Source of the DNA: an uncultured Collinsella sp.
GTDB lineage: Bacteria > Actinomycetota > Coriobacteriia > Coriobacteriales > Coriobacteriaceae
NCBI GenBank assembly: GCA_900541135.1
Contig: UQIG01000053.1
Coordinates: 1 to 5,577 of the forward strand
Length of the DNA: 5,577 nucleotides
Direction: 5' to 3'
Shown: piece by piece, positions 4,375 to 5,577 of the stretch
How the letters are laid out: the number at the start of each line of letters is the position of its first letter
Numbering within the stretch: position 1 is the first letter of the stretch
Program-made: the position numbers and the translations under genes
Notes under the pieces: model-generated
Databases searched by the model: none
What the model was told of the DNA's origin: nothing
The model's input: the letters and a program-made list of their open reading frames with translations, nothing else

Positions 4375-5436
4375 ATGTCGTTTGGCAAGTTCTTTAAAGA
4401 TGCGCTGCTTCCCGTCGCCGTGTGGACGTGCGGCGTGCTGCTGAGCTGCTTTGTGCTGACGGTCGCCGGCGCACCCGTTTCTATCGTGGTCGTGGCGGTT
4501 GGCGTGTCCTTTATCTTTGGTATGCTCGGCATCGTGATCGAGTACGCGCGCCGTCGTCGTTTTCTGCGCCAGCTGGAGCGTGCGGCCGAGGAGCTCGAGA
4601 GCCCCGCATGGGTGCAGGAGATGGTGCAATGCCCGACCTATGCCGAGGGCGAGCTCGAGTACGAGGTCTTGCGCCGGGTGGGCAAAGCCGCTTGCGATGA
4701 AGTGGCGGAAGGCCGGCGTCAGACCGATGACTATCGCGACTATATCGAGAGCTGGGTCCACGAGGCCAAGCTGCCCCTGGCGGCGGCTCACCTGATTTTG
4801 GAAAACCTAGACAGCGGCGAAGACGACCTGTCGCGCGTGGACGACCTGTCGCGCGTGGACGACCTGGCACGCGAACTTGCCCGCGTGGAGCGCTATATCG
4901 ACCAGGCGCTCTACTATGCGCGCTCGGAGGTTGTGGAGCGCGATTACCTGATTCGTCGTTGGAGCCTCAAGACCTTGGTGACGGGTGCCATTAAGGCCAA
5001 CGCGCGTGAGCTCATCGCGGCGCACGTGGCTCCGGTGTGCGAGAACCTCGACTTTGAGGTCTTTACCGACGAGAAGTGGCTCGAGTTTATTCTGGGCCAG
5101 CTCATTCAGAACAGCATTAAATATGCGCGTGAGGACGGCGCAAAGATCGTGTTTTCGGGTGCGTTGCTGGACGAGGGTCTGGCAAGCGAGCGCATCGAGC
5201 TTACCGTCGCGGACAACGGCTGTGGCGTGTGTGCGGCAGACCTGCCGCGCGTGTTCGAGAAGGGCTTTACCGGCGACAACGGCCGCACCACCAAGCGCGC
5301 AACAGGCATCGGCCTCTACCTGGTGGCGCGCCTGTGCTCCAAGATGGGCATCGACGTCACCGCGGCATCGGAGCCGGGCGAAGGCTTCGTCGTAACATTC
5401 GCTTTTTCAACGAACAAGTTCCAATACTTTGAGTAA
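4375..5436 (+). CDS. Intramembrane-sensing (BceS-like) sensor histidine kinase
   Basis: This 353-residue membrane kinase should phosphorylate the regulator encoded just upstream. Two predicted transmembrane helices (about residues 10-31 and 35-57) are joined by only a few residues (AGAP), so there is no extracytoplasmic sensor domain; this is the hallmark of BceS-type kinases. A basic cytoplasmic linker (YARRRRFLRQLERA, 57-70) follows. The H-box is YIESWVHEAKLPLAAAHL (123-140) with phosphoacceptor H129. The second DHp helix, ARELARVERYIDQALYYARSE (165-185), has the ALYYAR signature typical of this class. The ATPase domain shows the N-box LGQLIQNSIKYA (N246), G1 box DNGCGV (280-285), F-box VFEKGFTG (293-300) and G2 box TGIGLYLV (310-317). 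All core motifs are intact. Oddities: a perfect 18-bp tandem repeat lengthens the turn or second helix of the DHp hairpin (residues 150-161), and no BceAB-type transporter gene adjoins the pair. Family members usually depend on such a transporter as the real sensor. The nearest terminator is 30 bases downstream. Confidence 0.93.
   Translation: MSFGKFFKDALLPVAVWTCGVLLSCFVLTVAGAPVSIVVVAVGVSFIFGMLGIVIEYARRRRFLRQLERAAEELESPAWVQEMVQCPTYAEGELEYEVLRRVGKAACDEVAEGRRQTDDYRDYIESWVHEAKLPLAAAHLILENLDSGEDDLSRVDDLSRVDDLARELARVERYIDQALYYARSEVVERDYLIRRWSLKTLVTGAIKANARELIAAHVAPVCENLDFEVFTDEKWLEFILGQLIQNSIKYAREDGAKIVFSGALLDEGLASERIELTVADNGCGVCAADLPRVFEKGFTGDNGRTTKRATGIGLYLVARLCSKMGIDVTAASEPGEGFVVTFAFSTNKFQYFE
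4822..4866 (+). repeat. Perfect 18-bp tandem repeat within the kinase gene
   Basis: GACGACCTGTCGCGCGTG occurs at 4822-4839 and 4840-4857 without mismatch. A third, diverged copy begins at 4858 and keeps the first nine bases (GACGACCTG). The repeat encodes DDLSRV-DDLSRV-DDLARE and keeps the frame. It lies just after the H-box helix of the kinase. Confidence 0.93.
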
Positions 5437-5466
5437 CGCACACGGCAAACGGCCGCCCAAACAAAA

Positions 5467-5500
5467 CGTGCCGCCCCAAACGGGGCGGCACGCCATTTTT
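5467..5500 (+). terminator. Intrinsic terminator of the two-component operon
   Basis: A perfect 11-bp stem, CGTGCCGCCCC (5467-5477) with GGGGCGGCACG (5482-5492), encloses the loop AAAC and is followed by CCATTTTT. It begins 30 bases after the kinase stop. On the reverse strand the stem is followed by TTTTGTTT, so it could also stop leftward transcription from a gene beyond the right edge. Confidence 0.9.
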
Positions 5501-5577
5501 CCATCAGGCAACTCGTTGAAGCAAGGCTGCGAAGGCCGCGGGGCCGGGAGGGGTTTCCTAAGGGCACATCCCGCAGC
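5501..5577. other. Right-edge stretch without a supportable gene
   Basis: I see no gene that I can support here. GCTGCG (5526-5531) is complementary to CGCAGC (5572-5577), with a smaller inner match CGGGA (5545-5549) to TCCCG (5569-5573). This might be part of an RNA or repeat cut by the window edge. On the reverse strand a short reading (CGMCP then stop at 5559-5561) could be the end of a leftward gene, but five codons are not evidence. Confidence 0.3.

Noticed and set aside
3700..4791. A 363-codon open frame opposite the regulator and kinase genes
   Set aside because: It is a shadow of two well-supported genes, has no recognisable motif, and reflects third-position GC bias.
5316..5567. An 83-codon reverse-strand frame overlapping the kinase 3' end
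   Set aside because: It crosses the operon terminator hairpin and the kinase coding region, and shows no recognisable motif.

Overview
The window is GC-rich, with codons favouring G or C at the third position, dense genes and short gaps. The protein sequences read like a Gram-positive, high-GC anaerobe. My best guess is a Coriobacteriia member such as Collinsella. This rests on overall look and recalled resemblance, not on a marker gene or a search.

Layout, left to right. (1) Bases 1-39 are the last codons of a rightward gene with a glycine-rich tail, followed by a strong intrinsic terminator (54-102). (2) A convergent gap holds two mutually exclusive hairpins (123-164). (3) A leftward GNAT-family acetyltransferase gene occupies 180-821. 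(4) A 277-base divergent gap (822-1098) carries a 9-bp tandem repeat and an AT-rich patch upstream of purH. (5) purH (1099-2706) encodes a full-length bifunctional AICAR transformylase/IMP cyclohydrolase and ends at a textbook terminator. (6) A 235-residue cytosolic protein of unknown function follows (2812-3519). Its promoter seems to start inside the tail of the purH terminator, and it carries a perfect 15-bp in-frame tandem repeat. (7) A 174-base gap has three inverted repeats and a promoter-like site. (8) A two-gene operon (3694-5436) encodes an OmpR-type response regulator and a two-helix, intramembrane-sensing (BceS-like) histidine kinase. It ends at a strong terminator (5467-5500). (9) The last 77 bases hold no gene I can support.

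The genes do not form one pathway. purH carries out the last two steps of de novo IMP synthesis and appears to be a single-gene transcription unit. The regulator and kinase form a closed signalling pair. Kinases of this type usually work with a BceAB-type ABC transporter encoded next door, and none is present on either side within the window. The most unusual features are this missing transporter, a perfect 18-bp tandem repeat in the kinase's dimerisation/phosphotransfer hairpin, a similar 15-bp repeat in the neighbouring unknown gene, and several inverted repeats in the gaps that look like interspersed or regulatory elements. I saw no CRISPR array, tRNA, rRNA, insertion sequence or phage gene.
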